Part shown: piece by piece, positions 51,424 through 62,972 of the stretch | How positions within the stretch are numbered: the first letter of the stretch is position 1 | Layout: each line of letters starts with the position of its first letter | DNA from: Candidatus Nitrospira nitrificans | GTDB lineage: Bacteria > Nitrospirota > Nitrospiria > Nitrospirales > Nitrospiraceae | Assembly: GCF_001458775.1 (NCBI RefSeq) | Contig: NZ_CZPZ01000033.1 | Location: 120,328-184,327 of the forward strand | Direction of reading: 5' to 3' | DNA: 64,000 nt | The notes under the pieces: generated by a model | Told to the model about the DNA's origin: nothing | The model's input: the letters and a program-made list of their open reading frames with translations, nothing else | Database searches by the model: none | Program-made: the position numbers and the translations under genes

Positions 51424-52431
51424 GTGCCTATGGATGTGAAGACCATTCATGTGAATAGTGTCATCCTCTCGGCCTCGGATGCTGAATCCATCCGCCGGGC
51501 GGGACGGATCATCACAGCAGGTGGACTCGTCGCCTTTCCGACCGAGACGGTGTATGGACTCGGATGCGATGCGATGAATGCTGACGCAGCCGCGAAGGTC
51601 TTCGAAGCCAAACAACGTCCGCAGTTCGATCCGCTCATCGTCCACATCGCCGACCACAAGCAATTGGAGATGGTGATCGGTCGCTTGCCCTCTCTGGGTC
51701 AACGGCTCATCGATGCATTCTGGCCCGGTCCGTTGACGTTGGTCTTGCCCAAACAGCCGGCGATCCCGGATCTCATCACCGCCGGGCTCTCGACCGTCGC
51801 AGTGAGAATGCCGAACCATCCGGTAGCGCAGACTCTTATTCGAGAGGCAGGCACCCCGATCGCAGCGCCCAGCGCCAATCCGTTCGGCTATGTCAGCCCG
51901 ACCACGGCTCAGCACGTGGCGGCAGGGCTTGGGAGTGTCGTCGACCTCATCCTCGACGACGGACCATGTCCGATCGGAGTCGAATCGACGATTGTTTCAC
52001 TGGCAGAATCACAGCCCGAGTTATTGCGCCCGGGCAGTATCACCATCGAACAACTCCGTGCCGTCATCGGCGCTATTCGTCCGGCGTCATCTGTGAATCA
52101 AACGCCACTGGCACCCGGTCAAGCGTCACGCCACTATGCAACGCGAACACAACTGATGCTCTTACCATCAGCCGAAGCCAGGCCGCTCCTGAAAGATGAT
52201 GAGCGCGCAGGATTGCTGATCCACTCACGCCCAAAAGACACCGACCATCGCTTTGCCGCTGTTGAAATTCTCTCTTCGACCGGTGATCTGAGGGAAGCTG
52301 CGCGCCATCTGTTTGCAGCGCTTCGACGGCTGGACTCCCTTGGTCTGGATAGGATCTATGCAGAACCTTATAAGGAAGAAGGGCTGGGAGTCGCAATCAT
52401 GGATCGCTTGCGCCGCTGCGCGACGCCATGA
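51424..52431 (+). CDS. L-threonylcarbamoyladenylate synthase (Sua5/TsaC type)
   Basis: 335 residues: a YrdC domain (GGLVAFPTETVYGLGCDAMN, then KQRPQFDPLIVHI and WPGPLTLVLPK) and a C-terminal Sua5 domain (APGQASRHYAT onward). It forms threonylcarbamoyl-AMP for t6A37 modification of ANN-decoding tRNAs. The two-domain form is the Sua5 type, longer than E. coli TsaC. Start at GTG 51424 or ATG 51430. Confidence 0.93.
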   Translation: MPMDVKTIHVNSVILSASDAESIRRAGRIITAGGLVAFPTETVYGLGCDAMNADAAAKVFEAKQRPQFDPLIVHIADHKQLEMVIGRLPSLGQRLIDAFWPGPLTLVLPKQPAIPDLITAGLSTVAVRMPNHPVAQTLIREAGTPIAAPSANPFGYVSPTTAQHVAAGLGSVVDLILDDGPCPIGVESTIVSLAESQPELLRPGSITIEQLRAVIGAIRPASSVNQTPLAPGQASRHYATRTQLMLLPSAEARPLLKDDERAGLLIHSRPKDTDHRFAAVEILSSTGDLREAARHLFAALRRLDSLGLDRIYAEPYKEEGLGVAIMDRLRRCATP

Positions 52432-52520
52432 CGGCGCCTCGTGCACGACTTGACTCGCAGAATGAGCCTCCCTGCTTATCTCCCCGTTCTTGTCTTCGCT
52501 CCTCGCTGCCCGCTCTCCAC

Positions 52521-52841
52521 TCATCGTGACGTCCGTTGAAACAGGTACTTTCGGATCGACACGCGGTTCTTATCGAGGATACCCGCCAAGATCAGGCTGT
52601 AGGCGAGGAGTCGAATGGAGTAGACGAGGGGTTCGCTTTCCGAATTCACGACATAAGCCGCCAAAATGACCCGGCATACAGCTTCCAGCACAAAGGCCCA
52701 CGCGAAGAAAAGAAAGAAACGGTCGCCGGTCATCTTCCAGTACTTGATGAAGAAAAGCACGACGACCGCGTTAGCCATGATGATGCAGCCGAGCAACAGC
52801 TCCTCGGCTTCTTCCAATCCCCACATGCCTATCTCCATCAT
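52521..52841 (-). CDS. DUF5985 membrane protein, last gene of the signalling operon
   Basis: 106 residues with three hydrophobic segments (LLLGCIIMANAVVVLFFI, FFLFFAWAFVLEAVCRVILA, SIRLLAYSLILAGILDKNR). The pattern, including the RDRFF-type loop and DKNR end, matches proteins I recall as DUF5985. Its start overlaps the upstream gene's stop by four bases. Function unknown; possibly membrane sensors or outputs of the kinase operon. Confidence 0.78.
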   Translation of the reverse strand: MMEIGMWGLEEAEELLLGCIIMANAVVVLFFIKYWKMTGDRFFLFFAWAFVLEAVCRVILAAYVVNSESEPLVYSIRLLAYSLILAGILDKNRVSIRKYLFQRTSR

Positions 52842-53095
52842 TCCCGCTCAAAAATCAATCCAAAAAGAAAGATGCCGTGCGCTACCAAGGTGACGGTATA
52901 CCGATATACGGTCAAATCGACGAATGGAAAGACCAGCTTATCGACCATGAGGAACATGTTGTTGCCCGCCACGATGGCGAAGAATAGGCCGCTCCAGAAT
53001 AACAGTCGATTGCCGCTTCCCCCATACGCGTGCAAGAGCAACCAAGCGCAGAGGACGGCCGTCAAGGTGCACAGGCTGTAGATCAGCGTCGCCAT
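52838..53095 (-). CDS. DUF5985 membrane protein
   Basis: 85 residues, three hydrophobic segments: LIYSLCTLTAVLCAWLLLHA, LLFWSGLFFAIVAGNNMFLM and TVTLVAHGIFLFGLIFERE. It is typical of DUF5985 proteins, which often sit next to a partner of the same family and a small winged-helix gene, exactly as here. One base separates it from the upstream stop; it overlaps the downstream gene by four bases. Confidence 0.8.
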   Translation of the reverse strand: MATLIYSLCTLTAVLCAWLLLHAYGGSGNRLLFWSGLFFAIVAGNNMFLMVDKLVFPFVDLTVYRYTVTLVAHGIFLFGLIFERE

Positions 53096-53096
53096 C

Positions 53097-53498
53097 CTAT
53101 TCCTCCGACGTCAGGTCGAATGCGCGCGCGAACCCTTCGATGCGCGTACGGGCCTTTGCATGCACCAAATTCGAGACCGGGACCAGGTGCTTCGAGTAAT
53201 AATAGGCGAGCCGATCCACCATTTCTCGGAGGTCCCCAGTGTCGGGCCGGTACCGGTACACCGGCTTCGTCTGCTCGTTCACGCAAACCAGTAAACCTTG
53301 GCCGCACAACCCGGCCAGTATCGGGGCACAGTTCTTTTCAGGGATATACAATCGGTCCGCCACCTCCTTGCATTCCCACCAAGTATCGGGACTTTGTCGC
53401 AGCAGCAAGACTGCCTCTAACTGAGCGATGGAATCGATACGCTTGAGAATGAATAGACCGACGTCCCTGGGAATGATCGGTTCCACGGTCCCCCTCAA
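53097..53498 (-). CDS. Small winged-helix (wHTH) regulator-like protein
   Basis: 133 residues. SIAQLEAVLLLRQSPDTWWE, then KEVADRLYIPEKNCAPILAG and LCGQGLLVCV form a winged-helix DNA-binding core; a helical C-terminus (MVDRLAYYYSKHLVPVSNLV) may dimerise. It overlaps the hybrid kinase gene upstream by four bases (ATGA). As the receivers in this operon lack DNA-binding domains, this protein may be their transcriptional output. That is inference. Confidence 0.72.
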   Translation of the reverse strand: MRGTVEPIIPRDVGLFILKRIDSIAQLEAVLLLRQSPDTWWECKEVADRLYIPEKNCAPILAGLCGQGLLVCVNEQTKPVYRYRPDTGDLREMVDRLAYYYSKHLVPVSNLVHAKARTRIEGFARAFDLTSEE

Positions 53499-55555
53499 AA
53501 CGGGCGGTCTTGCGTGAAAAGTTCGATATCGCCGTTGGGATGCGCATGACTCAGGACATCGTCCTCGCCGGGAATCTCCCGCCGATTAGCCGGACAGTTG
53601 GCGCGGATGAGGTTGTGTAAGTGATCCGAAATCGAATCTTTCGTGATATAAGCGGCCGCCCCGGCGGTCTTCATTCCCTGCTCGTATCGGATGTCATCAT
53701 GCATCGAAAGGCCGATGACGACCATCGATGGATGTCGGGTTTTGATCTGGCCGGTCGCATCGACGCCGTTCATTTTCGGCATGTTGACGTCCATGATCAC
53801 GACATCAGGCAGAAGCGCATCCGCCATGGCGACGGCCTCGATGCCGTTGCCTGCCTCGCCGACCACGACCATATCGGCATAACTCTCCATGAGCGAGCGC
53901 AGACCTTGACGGACGACCGTGTGGTCGTCGGCCAACAGCACTCGAATCAGGGCAGTACGAGAGTCGTTCTCGGGCGAGAGAGGAGAAGCACCGGCACCCT
54001 CATTCGATTCTCTCGGAGGAGGTTGCGCGGGGTCTACCGCGGATGAAACCGGGGCCGGCTTGTTGATCGGTAGAATCAGCGTCGCGGTCGTGCCCTCCCC
54101 CGGGGACGATCGCAAGTCAAACTGTCCCCCCATGGCAATCATCCGTTCTTTGATGCTGAATAACCCGAATTTTGACGACTGGGGCGTCATGTCGCCCCGG
54201 ATCGCCTTCGGATCGAATCCTTGCCCGTCATCTCGAACTTCGATCAGCAGCGAACCATCGCGCTGTTCAGCTGACACGACGGCTTTGCCGGAGCCGGCAT
54301 GCTTGGCCGCATTGATCAATAGCTCTCGGACGGATTGAAATAAGAGCACGCTGATGTCCCCGGGCAGGCTCAGCTCCTGGCTTCCCGACCAACGCACCCC
54401 GACGGTCAACTTATGCTGTTGCATATGGTCGCCAAGCCATTCGAGGGCGGAGGGAAGGCCGAAATCCTGCAAGACGGGAGGACTGAGGTCGGCGATCAAT
54501 GTGCGCGTATACTGGAGCGATTCATTCAGCACATCAACCGTCTTGTCGACAAGCGCGGCGGCTGAATGCCCGATCATGAGCGCCTTCGCTTGACCGAGTT
54601 GAAGACGACCCAATACAAGCAGCTGCGCCAGGTGATCGTGTAAATCGGTCGCCAGTCGTTTCCGCTCTCGCTGCTCAATCAAACTCAGCTCGGCGGCCAA
54701 CACCCGCAGCCGGGCTTGGGATTGCACCAATTCCGCTGTGCGAATTTCCACTCGCTGCTCCAATTGTTCCGCTAGGCGACAGACCTTTTGATGAATTGCG
54801 TGCCGTTCCGTCACATCTCGGATAATGACGGTGTACGTGATCGGAGTTCCCATCGAAGTCCGGTTCAGAGAGATTTCCAGCGGAAATATGATCCCATCGC
54901 AACGCCTGCCCGTGCTCTCCTCTAATCCGCCGGAGACTCCGCCGGTTTCGGGTGTGGCGGAATGCCCGAGCCAACTGCGCGGTCCTGCGGGGAACGCGTC
55001 GGGCATCAATATGGCGACGTTCCGGCGAAGTAGGTCTTTCCGTGGATAGCCGAACATCCGCTCCGCTGCGGCATTGCAGGATAGAATGGTCCCTTGTTCG
55101 TCGAGCGTGATAATGCCGTCGAAGGCCGTTTCCACGAGGGCTCGATACTTCCCCTCGCTGTCCCGGAGGGCGCGTTCAGCCTGATACCGATATAACGCGA
55201 TGTCGATCTGCGTCGTGAGATCCCGCTCAACGAACGGCTTGAGGATGTAGCCGAACGGATCGGTGAAGCCCGCGCGCCTGATGGTCTCGTCGTCTGAGTG
55301 GGCCGTGAGAAATACCACCGGCACATCCGTAAACGATTTCAAGGATTCCGCAACTTCAATGCCGTCCAACGGACCGGCTAACCGGATGTCCATGAGTATG
55401 AGATCAGGCCGATTCTGCCGCACCATACGGACGGCATGCTCGCCTCGAGAAACGGTGCCCGAAATGGCGTAGCCGGCCCGCTCCAATTTATCAGCCAGGT
55501 CGGCCGCGACGATGGCTTCATCTTCAACGATAAGAATATTCGCTTTCGTCATCAA
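53495..55555 (-). CDS. Hybrid sensor kinase, REC-PAS-HisKA_3-HATPase-REC
   Basis: 686 residues, no transmembrane segment. REC at 1-120 ([10 protein letters not shown] holds the phospho-acceptor Asp), PAS at about 135-260 ([20 protein letters not shown]), HisKA_3 ([20 protein letters not shown], with the phospho-His in DLHDHL), HATPase_c ([16 protein letters not shown]), then a NarL-type REC ([33 protein letters not shown]) with no HTH after it. It takes signals from other proteins, as it is cytoplasmic. Overlaps at both ends (ATGA). Confidence 0.9.
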   Translation of the reverse strand: MMTKANILIVEDEAIVAADLADKLERAGYAISGTVSRGEHAVRMVRQNRPDLILMDIRLAGPLDGIEVAESLKSFTDVPVVFLTAHSDDETIRRAGFTDPFGYILKPFVERDLTTQIDIALYRYQAERALRDSEGKYRALVETAFDGIITLDEQGTILSCNAAAERMFGYPRKDLLRRNVAILMPDAFPAGPRSWLGHSATPETGGVSGGLEESTGRRCDGIIFPLEISLNRTSMGTPITYTVIIRDVTERHAIHQKVCRLAEQLEQRVEIRTAELVQSQARLRVLAAELSLIEQRERKRLATDLHDHLAQLLVLGRLQLGQAKALMIGHSAAALVDKTVDVLNESLQYTRTLIADLSPPVLQDFGLPSALEWLGDHMQQHKLTVGVRWSGSQELSLPGDISVLLFQSVRELLINAAKHAGSGKAVVSAEQRDGSLLIEVRDDGQGFDPKAIRGDMTPQSSKFGLFSIKERMIAMGGQFDLRSSPGEGTTATLILPINKPAPVSSAVDPAQPPPRESNEGAGASPLSPENDSRTALIRVLLADDHTVVRQGLRSLMESYADMVVVGEAGNGIEAVAMADALLPDVVIMDVNMPKMNGVDATGQIKTRHPSMVVIGLSMHDDIRYEQGMKTAGAAAYITKDSISDHLHNLIRANCPANRREIPGEDDVLSHAHPNGDIELFTQDRPF

Positions 55556-56691
55556 CGCTCCCGGGAGTCCGCGATTCCTATCCCATGGATGTCGAAGCAG
55601 ATCTCAAAAGTGGTTCCCGATCCGTTGCGATGCCTGAGATCCGCTCGTAATTGCTCGCTGAGCATGCGGACCAGGCGCAAACCCAACGACTCCGTGGCGT
55701 GCCAATCGAAGCCCGAAGGAAATCCCTTGCCGTCATCCTGAAAGACGAGCCGCACAGAGCGATTGTCGATACACGTCAAACAGATTTCGATGAGGCCTTC
55801 CTGCCGTCCTATAAACGCATGTTTAAGGCTGTTGGTCGCCAACTCGTTCAAGATCAGGCCGCAAGGGATCGCCCGATCAACAGGCAGACGCACCGGTTCC
55901 AACTGCATATTCAGCCGTATCTTCGATGAGACTTCCCCATGGGCTTGGAAGAGTTCTTTCATAAGATTTTTCGTGTATGTACCCAATTCGGTCTGGGCGA
56001 GATCCTCGGATTGATAGAGCTTCTCGTGGACCAACGCCATCGAACGGACTCGGTCACGGGCGTCCCGGAACAGTGCCTGCACGTCCCGACCTTTTTGTCG
56101 AGCCGCTTGCAAATCAATGAGACTCGATACAATCTGCAGGTTATTCTTCACGCGATGATGGACTTCCCGCAGCAACGTATCTTTTTCGTGGAGGGACGCT
56201 TTCAATTGCGCCAGCCGTTCTTCGATCTCGGCTTCCATGGCTCGGTTCATCGTCTCCAATATCCGCGTTTTCCGGAACAGGTCCACAAGCACCGCCACCT
56301 TCGACCGTAGAATCAGCGGATTGACCGGTTTGCTCAAATAGTCCACCGCGCCCGCGCCGTAACCCTGCAGCACGTCTTCGTCCTCGCCATAGTAGGCGGT
56401 CAGGAAGATGATCGGCACGTGCTGCGTGCGCTTACGCCGCTTGATCATCTGCGCCAGCTCGTAGCCGCTGAGGTCCGGCATCCGAACGTCCAACACGATG
56501 ACGGCGAACTCCTCGCGCACGAGCGCCAGCAATGCCTCGTCGGCGGACCGTGCGCGAAACAGGCGGTAATCCGGCATGGTCAGCACACTTTCCAGCACAT
56601 CGAGGTTCCGGATGTCGTCGTCGACCAATAAGATGTTGACGGAATCCTTTATGCGCGACTCGTGACATGTGGAATCGATCAACGTCGTCAC
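55552..56691 (-). CDS. REC-HisKA_2-HATPase sensor kinase
   Basis: 379 residues from the GTG at 56691, which overlaps the poly-HAMP kinase stop as GTGA; a longer frame to 56778 is rejected. REC at 14-130 ([30 protein letters not shown]), a short coiled coil, HisKA_2 ([20 protein letters not shown]) with the phospho-His, then HATPase_c ([30 protein letters not shown]). It is a cytoplasmic kinase that itself carries a receiver, so it is likely a relay partner of the giant kinase. Confidence 0.9.
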   Translation of the reverse strand: MTTLIDSTCHESRIKDSVNILLVDDDIRNLDVLESVLTMPDYRLFRARSADEALLALVREEFAVIVLDVRMPDLSGYELAQMIKRRKRTQHVPIIFLTAYYGEDEDVLQGYGAGAVDYLSKPVNPLILRSKVAVLVDLFRKTRILETMNRAMEAEIEERLAQLKASLHEKDTLLREVHHRVKNNLQIVSSLIDLQAARQKGRDVQALFRDARDRVRSMALVHEKLYQSEDLAQTELGTYTKNLMKELFQAHGEVSSKIRLNMQLEPVRLPVDRAIPCGLILNELATNSLKHAFIGRQEGLIEICLTCIDNRSVRLVFQDDGKGFPSGFDWHATESLGLRLVRMLSEQLRADLRHRNGSGTTFEICFDIHGIGIADSRER

Positions 56692-59600
56692 CGGTACAAC
56701 CACACACGCAGCATCGAGAGCAGTTGATCGGTATTCACCGGCTTCGCGACGTAATCCGACGCGCCGGCTTCCAGGCACTTTTCGCGGTCCCCCTTCATCG
56801 CCTTGGCCGTCAAGGCCAAGATCGGCATCGAGCGGAACTTCGGCTGTTTGCGGATTTCACGGATCGTCGTGTAGCCGTCCATCTCGGGCATCATAATGTC
56901 CATGAGCACGACGCTCAGCTCCGGCGTGGTGTGGATCAGCTCGATCGCTTGCCGGCCGTTGGTGGCGTTCATCACGTCCATCTCCTGATTTTCGAGCACC
57001 GTGGTCAGCGCGAAAATGTTGCGTGCGTCGTCGTCGACCACCAATACTTTGTGCCCTTTCAGCACGTCGTTGGACTGATGCAGTCGCGCCAGCAGTTGCT
57101 GTTTGGATTCCGGCAGATCGGCCACCACCCCGTGTAGAAACAACGCCGTCTCGTCGAACAAGCGCTCGGGCGACTGCACGTCCTTCAGCACCACGCTCTT
57201 AGCCACCCCCTTGAGCTGCTGTTCCTCCTCAGGCTTTAAATCCTTGCCGGTGAACACGACGATCGGCACATGGTCCAGCGCGGGATCCGCCTTGACTTCT
57301 TCAAGCAGCTCGAACCCACTCATGTCCGGCAGCCGCAGGTCCAGTACGCAGCAGTCGAACGCCTGCATGCGGAGCGCCTCCAACGCCGCGGCCCCGGTGC
57401 TCACATTGACGATTTCGATGTCGTCGTGCAGCAGCAGTTCGTTGATGCTGCGGCTTTCCACTTCATTGTCTTCCACCACCAACAGCCGCTTTAGGCGCGG
57501 CGTGATGAACGTGCGGATGCGCTCGAAACATGATTCGAGCCCTTCCGTCGTCACCGGTTTGACCATGTAGGAGAACGCGCCGTGCGAGAGCCCGTGTCGT
57601 TCCTCTTCTTCGAGGGAAATGATTTGCACGGGGATGTGCCGGGTGTTCGGATTCAGCTTGAGATTGTTCAACACGGTCCAGCCGAGCATGTCGGGAAGGA
57701 AAATATCCAGCGTGATGGCCGCCGGCAGGTACTCCGCCGCCAGATCCAACCCTTGCTTTCCCTTCATGGCCACGATGCCTTTGAAGCCTTTGTCATGGGC
57801 GAGTCCCAGTAGCACCCGGGCATAATGGAGATCGTCTTCGATGATCAGCAGAACCGGATCGCCTGGGACGATGTACTCCCGGTCGTCGGGAATCGGCTCT
57901 TCCCGCACCACCGGCAGAATCGGCAGGGCCGTCATCCGTTCGATAGACTCCATGTTCGCGCCCGACGTCCGGATTTTATCCGACGAAGGACCGGTATAGA
58001 TCAGGGGCAGGAACAATGTGAATGTGCTCCCCCTCCGTACTTCACTAATCAAGCGGATTTCTCCGCCCAAGAGCGTCGCCAGTTCGCGGCTGATCGCGAG
58101 GCCCAACCCGGTGCCACCATATTTGCGGCTGGTGCCGGCATCGGCCTGTTGAAAAGCTTCGAAGATGAGCTTCTGCTTCTCCGGCGCGATGCCGATCCCT
58201 GTGTCGACGATCGAGAGCGCCATGACCAGGTGGCTGCGGCTCAATACCGGATGCTCCGTCGTCCACCCATCCGTTACCAGACGGACCTGCATCGACACCT
58301 GGCCGTTCGAGGTGAACTTGAAGGCGTTGGACAACAGATTTTTCAAGATTTGCTGCAGCCGCTTGGGATCGGTAGTGAAGGCTCGCGGCAGGCCGTGGTC
58401 GAATTCCATGTGGAAGGGCAAGTTCTTCGCATCGGCGATGTGCCGGAAGTTCCGATCCACGCTCTCGCGCAGCGCGAGGAACGTCATTTCTTCCGCCTCC
58501 ACCGTCACCGTACCGGATTCGATCTTCGACAGGTCTAGAATGTCGTTGATGAGGTTCAGCAGGTCCGAGCCGGCGCTGTGAATGTTCCTGGCGAATTCGA
58601 CCTGCTTGGACGATAGATTGCCGGTCGTGTTGTCGCCGAGCTGTTGGCCCAGGATCAGAATGCTGTTGAGCGGCGTACGGAGCTCGTGGGACATGTTGGC
58701 CAGGAACTCGGACTTGTACTTGGACGTGAGCGCAAGCTCCGCCGCCTTTTCTTCCAGCGCGCGGCGGGCTTGTTCCACTTCCTTATTCTTGCGCTCGACC
58801 TCGGTGTTGCGCTCGGCCAGCAGTTTTGCCTTCCGTTCGAGCTCTTCGTTGGTTTGCGTCAGCTCTTTCTGCTGGGATTGCAGCTCAATGGTCAGCTGCT
58901 GGGACTGTTGCAACAGATTCTCAGTCCGCATCGTGGCTTCGATCGTGTTGAGCACGACCCCGATGCTCTGGGTGAGCTGCTCCAGGAACATCAAATGTGT
59001 GACGGTGAACGGATGCATGGACGCCAACTCGATGACGGCTTTTGTCTGACCTTCGAACAGCACCGGCAGCACGACGATGTTGGCCGGGATGGATCGGCCG
59101 AGGCTTGAGTGGATCAATCCGTAGGACGGCGGCACGTCGGTCAACAGAATACGCTGCTTTTCGACTGCGCATTGCCCGACCAAGCCTTCGCCGACCGCGA
59201 ACCGGTCGGCCTGGTCCTTCTGCCGAGCGAACGCCCCCAGGAGCCGCAGCGACGGTTGCTCCCCTTTGGCCATGTCCAGCTGATACACGGTTCCTTCCTG
59301 TGCTCCTACCAGAGGAGCCAATTCGGACAGCAGCATCTGGCCGACAGTGAACAGGTCGCGTTGGCCTTGGAGCATGCGGGTAAACTTGGCGACGTTGGTC
59401 TTGAGCCAATCCTGCTCCTGATTGCGCTCCGTCGTGACGCGCAGGTTGTCGATCATCGTGTTGATGTTGTCTTTCAACTCCGCCACCTCGCCTCGGGTTT
59501 CCACTTGAATGGACCGCGTCAAATCGCCCTTCGTGACGGCGGTCGCGACTTCGGCGATGGCCCGTACCTGTGTCGTGAGATTGGCGGCGAGCAGATTGAC

Positions 59601-62600
59601 GTTCCCGGTCAAGTCCTTCCACGTGCCCGCGGCTCCTGGCACGTTGGCCTGCCCCCCCAACCGGCCTTCGACGCCGACCTCCCGGGCGACGTTCGTGACC
59701 TGCTCGGCGAAGATGGCGAGCGTATCGGTCATATTGTTGATGGTGTCGCCAAGAGCGGCCACCTCTCCTTTGGCTTCCACGGTCAACTTTTGCCGAAGAT
59801 TGCCGTTGGCGACCGCCGTCACGACCTTCACAATGCCGCGAACCTGGTCCGTCAAGTTCGTGGCCATGACATTCACGGAGTCGGTCAAGTCTTTCCATGT
59901 CCCGCCGACTCCCTGAACAAGCGCCTGGCCTCCCAACTTGCCTTCTGTACCGACCTCGCGCGCGACACGCGTGACCTCGGCGGCGAACGCGTTGAGCTGG
60001 TCCACCATCGTGTTGATCGTGTTTTTCAACTCGAGAATCTCGCCTTTGACGTCCACGGTGATCTTGCGCGACAAGTCGCCGCGCGCCACAGCGGTGGTGA
60101 CTTCGGCGATGTTCCGCACCTGTGCCGTCAAGTTGGCTCCCATCGCGTTGACGGAATCGGTCAAGTCCTTCCAGGTACCGGCGACGCCAGGCACCACCGC
60201 CTGCACGCCCAACCGACCTTCCGTGCCGACTTCGCGGGCCACCCGAGTGACTTCCGAGGCGAACGACCGTAACTGCTCGACCATGGTGTTGATCGCTTCT
60301 TTCAATTGTAAAATCTCGCCACGCACGTCCACCGTGATCTTGCGCGACAGGTCGCCGTTGGCGACCGCGATCGTGACTTCGGCGATATTTCTGACCTGCG
60401 CTGTCAGATTGGACGCCATCGAGTTCGCGTTGTCTGTCAAGTCCTTCCAGGTGCCAGCGACGCCCGGCACGACGGCCTGACCGCCGAGCTTGCCTTCCGT
60501 GCCGACTTCGCGGGCCACCCGGGTGACTTCCGAGGAGAAGGACCGCAGCTGCTCCACCATGAGGTTGACGGCTTCTTTGAGCTGGAGAATTTCTCCGCGC
60601 ACGTCCACGATGATTTTCTTGGACAGGTCGCCGTTCGCCACGGCGACGGTCACTTCCGCGATGTTCCGCACCTGAGCGGTCAAATTGCCGGCCATTTCAT
60701 TGACGCTCTCGGTCAGCTCCTTCCACACGCCGCTCACGCCTTTGACCTGCGCCTGGCCGCCGAGCTTGCCTTCCGTGCCGACTTCGCGGGCCACCCGGGT
60801 GACTTCCGAGGCGAAGGACCGCAGCTGCTCCACCATGAGGTTCATGGTTTCTTTCAACTGCAAGATCTCGCCGCTCACGTCCACGGTAATCTTGCGCGAC
60901 AAGTCGCCGCGGGCAACGGATGTCGCCACCTCCGCGATATTTCTCACCTGGGCCGTCAAATTGTTGGCCATTGAGTTGACGTTGTCGGTCAGGTCCTTCC
61001 ACGTCCCGCCGACACCCGGGACCTGCGCCTGGACGCCCAACTTGCCGTCCGTGCCGACTTCGCGGGCCACCCGCGTCACCTCAGCCGCGAATCCGTTCAG
61101 CTGATCCACCATCGTATTGAGTGTGTTCTTCAACTCGAGAATCTCGCCTTTGACGTCCACTGTAATCTTGCGCGAGAGATCGCCTTTCGCCACGGCTGTC
61201 GCGACCTCCGCGATGTTCCGCACCTGTGCCGTCAAATTGGATCCCATGGCGTTCACCGAATCGGTCAAGTCCTTCCATGTCCCGCCGACGCCCGGCACGA
61301 CGGCCTGCACGCCCAATTTGCCTTCCGTGCCGACGTCCCGGGCGACGCGCGTGACCTCGGCGGCGAAGCCATTGAGCTGGTCCACCATCGTATTAATCGT
61401 GTTCTTCAACTCAAGAATTTCACCCTTCACGTCCACCGTGATTTTTCGTGACAAGTCGCCGCGCGCGACGGCCGTCGTGACCTCGGCGATATTGCGCACC
61501 TGGGCCGTCAGGTTGATCGCCATTGCATTCACCGAGTCGGTCAGATCCTTCCAAGTGCCCGCCACGCCAGGCACCTGCGCGTTCACGCCGAGCTTCCCTT
61601 CCGTCCCGACCTCCCGCGCAACACGCGTGACCTCCGACGCGAAGGAGCGCAGCTGTTCTACCATGGTATTGATGGTTTCCTTCAGCTGAAAGATTTCACC
61701 ACGCACGTCGACCGTGATTTTTCGAGACAAGTCTCCTCGCGCAACGGCAACGGTCACTTCTACGATATTACGGACCTGTGCCGTCAGGTTGGAGGCCATT
61801 GAGTTGACGTTGTCGGTCAGGTCTTTCCAGGTGCCTGCGACGCCGGGCACGACCGCCTGGCCGCCCAATTTGCCCTCGGTCCCGACTTCACGGGCCACGC
61901 GCGTGACTTCGGACGCAAACGACCGCAGCTGCTCGACCATGCTGTTGACGGCCTCTTTGAGCTGGAGAATTTCTCCGCGCACGTCCACGATGATTTTCTT
62001 GGACAGGTCGCCGTTCGCCACGGCGATCGTGACTTCGGCGATGTTTCTGACCTGCGCCGTAAGGTTCCCAGCCATCTGATTCACCGAGTCGGTGAGTTCC
62101 TTCCATACGCCGCTCACGCCCTTGACCTGCGCTTGTCCGCCGAGTTTGCCTTCTGTGCCGACTTCGCGGGCCACGCGCGTGACTTCCGAGGTGAACACGG
62201 AGAGCTGCTCAATCATCTTGTTCACGAGTTTGGCGCTCCGCAAGAATTCGCCTTCGAGCGCGCGACCGTCCTTTTCGAGCGCCATGGATTGGCTTAAATC
62301 GCCCTTGGCGACGGCGCCGACGGCGCGGGTCACTTCGGTGGTCGGCGACACCAAGTCGTCAATGAGCGTGTTCAACGATCCAATTTCATCTGCCCAGCCT
62401 CCCGCCACCGCCGGCACCGAAAACCGCTGTTTCAACCGGCCTTCCTTGCCGACGACGCGACAGACTCGAACGGTTTCTCTGGCGCGGCGCTCGCTGACGG
62501 TCAGGATATCGTTCATCGTGTCGGCCATCTTGCCCAGGACGCCGATCCACGTCGTCGGAAGGCGAACGCTGAAATCCCCATTTTTATAGGCCACCATGAC

Positions 62601-62717
62601 ATGGAGGATCTGGCCAAGCTCCGTTGAGCCGTCGAATGCACCAGATCCGTTTCCACATCCGATTGTTGGCGCAGCTCCATTCTGGAACCGACGATTTCTC
62701 TGGACGGTTGTTTTCAT
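56688..62717 (-). CDS. Giant poly-HAMP hybrid histidine kinase
   Basis: 2009 residues with no transmembrane helix. After a short lead and one to two degenerate HAMP units come ten tandem 92-residue HAMP-type units (to about residue 1095), a GAF domain (about 1110-1260), a coiled coil, HisKA with His1344 in [12 protein letters not shown], HATPase_c, and three receivers ([47 protein letters not shown]). The layout is like fungal group III (Nik1/Os1) kinases, where HAMP arrays sense osmotic or redox stress. First gene of a six-gene operon; an IS element lies about 100 bp upstream. Confidence 0.93.
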   Translation of the reverse strand: MKTTVQRNRRFQNGAAPTIGCGNGSGAFDGSTELGQILHVMVAYKNGDFSVRLPTTWIGVLGKMADTMNDILTVSERRARETVRVCRVVGKEGRLKQRFSVPAVAGGWADEIGSLNTLIDDLVSPTTEVTRAVGAVAKGDLSQSMALEKDGRALEGEFLRSAKLVNKMIEQLSVFTSEVTRVAREVGTEGKLGGQAQVKGVSGVWKELTDSVNQMAGNLTAQVRNIAEVTIAVANGDLSKKIIVDVRGEILQLKEAVNSMVEQLRSFASEVTRVAREVGTEGKLGGQAVVPGVAGTWKDLTDNVNSMASNLTAQVRNIVEVTVAVARGDLSRKITVDVRGEIFQLKETINTMVEQLRSFASEVTRVAREVGTEGKLGVNAQVPGVAGTWKDLTDSVNAMAINLTAQVRNIAEVTTAVARGDLSRKITVDVKGEILELKNTINTMVDQLNGFAAEVTRVARDVGTEGKLGVQAVVPGVGGTWKDLTDSVNAMGSNLTAQVRNIAEVATAVAKGDLSRKITVDVKGEILELKNTLNTMVDQLNGFAAEVTRVAREVGTDGKLGVQAQVPGVGGTWKDLTDNVNSMANNLTAQVRNIAEVATSVARGDLSRKITVDVSGEILQLKETMNLMVEQLRSFASEVTRVAREVGTEGKLGGQAQVKGVSGVWKELTESVNEMAGNLTAQVRNIAEVTVAVANGDLSKKIIVDVRGEILQLKEAVNLMVEQLRSFSSEVTRVAREVGTEGKLGGQAVVPGVAGTWKDLTDNANSMASNLTAQVRNIAEVTIAVANGDLSRKITVDVRGEILQLKEAINTMVEQLRSFASEVTRVAREVGTEGRLGVQAVVPGVAGTWKDLTDSVNAMGANLTAQVRNIAEVTTAVARGDLSRKITVDVKGEILELKNTINTMVDQLNAFAAEVTRVAREVGTEGKLGGQALVQGVGGTWKDLTDSVNVMATNLTDQVRGIVKVVTAVANGNLRQKLTVEAKGEVAALGDTINNMTDTLAIFAEQVTNVAREVGVEGRLGGQANVPGAAGTWKDLTGNVNLLAANLTTQVRAIAEVATAVTKGDLTRSIQVETRGEVAELKDNINTMIDNLRVTTERNQEQDWLKTNVAKFTRMLQGQRDLFTVGQMLLSELAPLVGAQEGTVYQLDMAKGEQPSLRLLGAFARQKDQADRFAVGEGLVGQCAVEKQRILLTDVPPSYGLIHSSLGRSIPANIVVLPVLFEGQTKAVIELASMHPFTVTHLMFLEQLTQSIGVVLNTIEATMRTENLLQQSQQLTIELQSQQKELTQTNEELERKAKLLAERNTEVERKNKEVEQARRALEEKAAELALTSKYKSEFLANMSHELRTPLNSILILGQQLGDNTTGNLSSKQVEFARNIHSAGSDLLNLINDILDLSKIESGTVTVEAEEMTFLALRESVDRNFRHIADAKNLPFHMEFDHGLPRAFTTDPKRLQQILKNLLSNAFKFTSNGQVSMQVRLVTDGWTTEHPVLSRSHLVMALSIVDTGIGIAPEKQKLIFEAFQQADAGTSRKYGGTGLGLAISRELATLLGGEIRLISEVRRGSTFTLFLPLIYTGPSSDKIRTSGANMESIERMTALPILPVVREEPIPDDREYIVPGDPVLLIIEDDLHYARVLLGLAHDKGFKGIVAMKGKQGLDLAAEYLPAAITLDIFLPDMLGWTVLNNLKLNPNTRHIPVQIISLEEEERHGLSHGAFSYMVKPVTTEGLESCFERIRTFITPRLKRLLVVEDNEVESRSINELLLHDDIEIVNVSTGAAALEALRMQAFDCCVLDLRLPDMSGFELLEEVKADPALDHVPIVVFTGKDLKPEEEQQLKGVAKSVVLKDVQSPERLFDETALFLHGVVADLPESKQQLLARLHQSNDVLKGHKVLVVDDDARNIFALTTVLENQEMDVMNATNGRQAIELIHTTPELSVVLMDIMMPEMDGYTTIREIRKQPKFRSMPILALTAKAMKGDREKCLEAGASDYVAKPVNTDQLLSMLRVWLYR
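59430..62190 (-). repeat. Ten-unit 276-bp tandem repeat encoding HAMP modules
   Basis: Each unit encodes about 92 residues including [36 protein letters not shown] and [15 protein letters not shown]. Units 6, 7 and 8 match units 1, 2 and 3 better than their neighbours: blocks 61943-62057 and 60563-60677 differ little and lie exactly 1380 bp apart (five units). Units 9 and 10 are more divergent. This shows past block duplication or gene conversion. Confidence 0.9.
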
Positions 62718-62819
62718 GGAATTCCCAAGGAACCAAAGGTTAGACAGGCTCGTATCGAACCAGTTACCGGCGACGAAACTGCGCCTATACAAGGAATAAA
62801 CGAACTAGGAATTCCCCTA

Positions 62820-62839
62820 GGGAAGATCTGATTAATTCA
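62820..62839 (+). repeat. IS5-family left inverted repeat
   Basis: Matches the right end at 17 of 19 positions, in inverted orientation. It borders the last non-IS bases before the kinase gene. Confidence 0.8.
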
Positions 62840-62972
62840 CGTTTCCACTCGGCAATCTGTTTCTGGGGTGATCACCAGGGTGAATTCGGTGGGCATCCGC
62901 TGGCTCGGAAGCCTTTTTATCGGGCGCACCCACCGTCCGATGGCCCGCTGTCCGCCTCCGGACACACGTCTT

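Noticed and set aside
59109..60272. A 387-residue plus-strand frame
   Set aside because: Antisense to HAMP repeats; length is explained by repeat-driven absence of stops.
59430..62190. CRISPR array or satellite repeat
   Set aside because: The 276-bp periodicity is coding, in one frame, with HAMP motifs in each unit.
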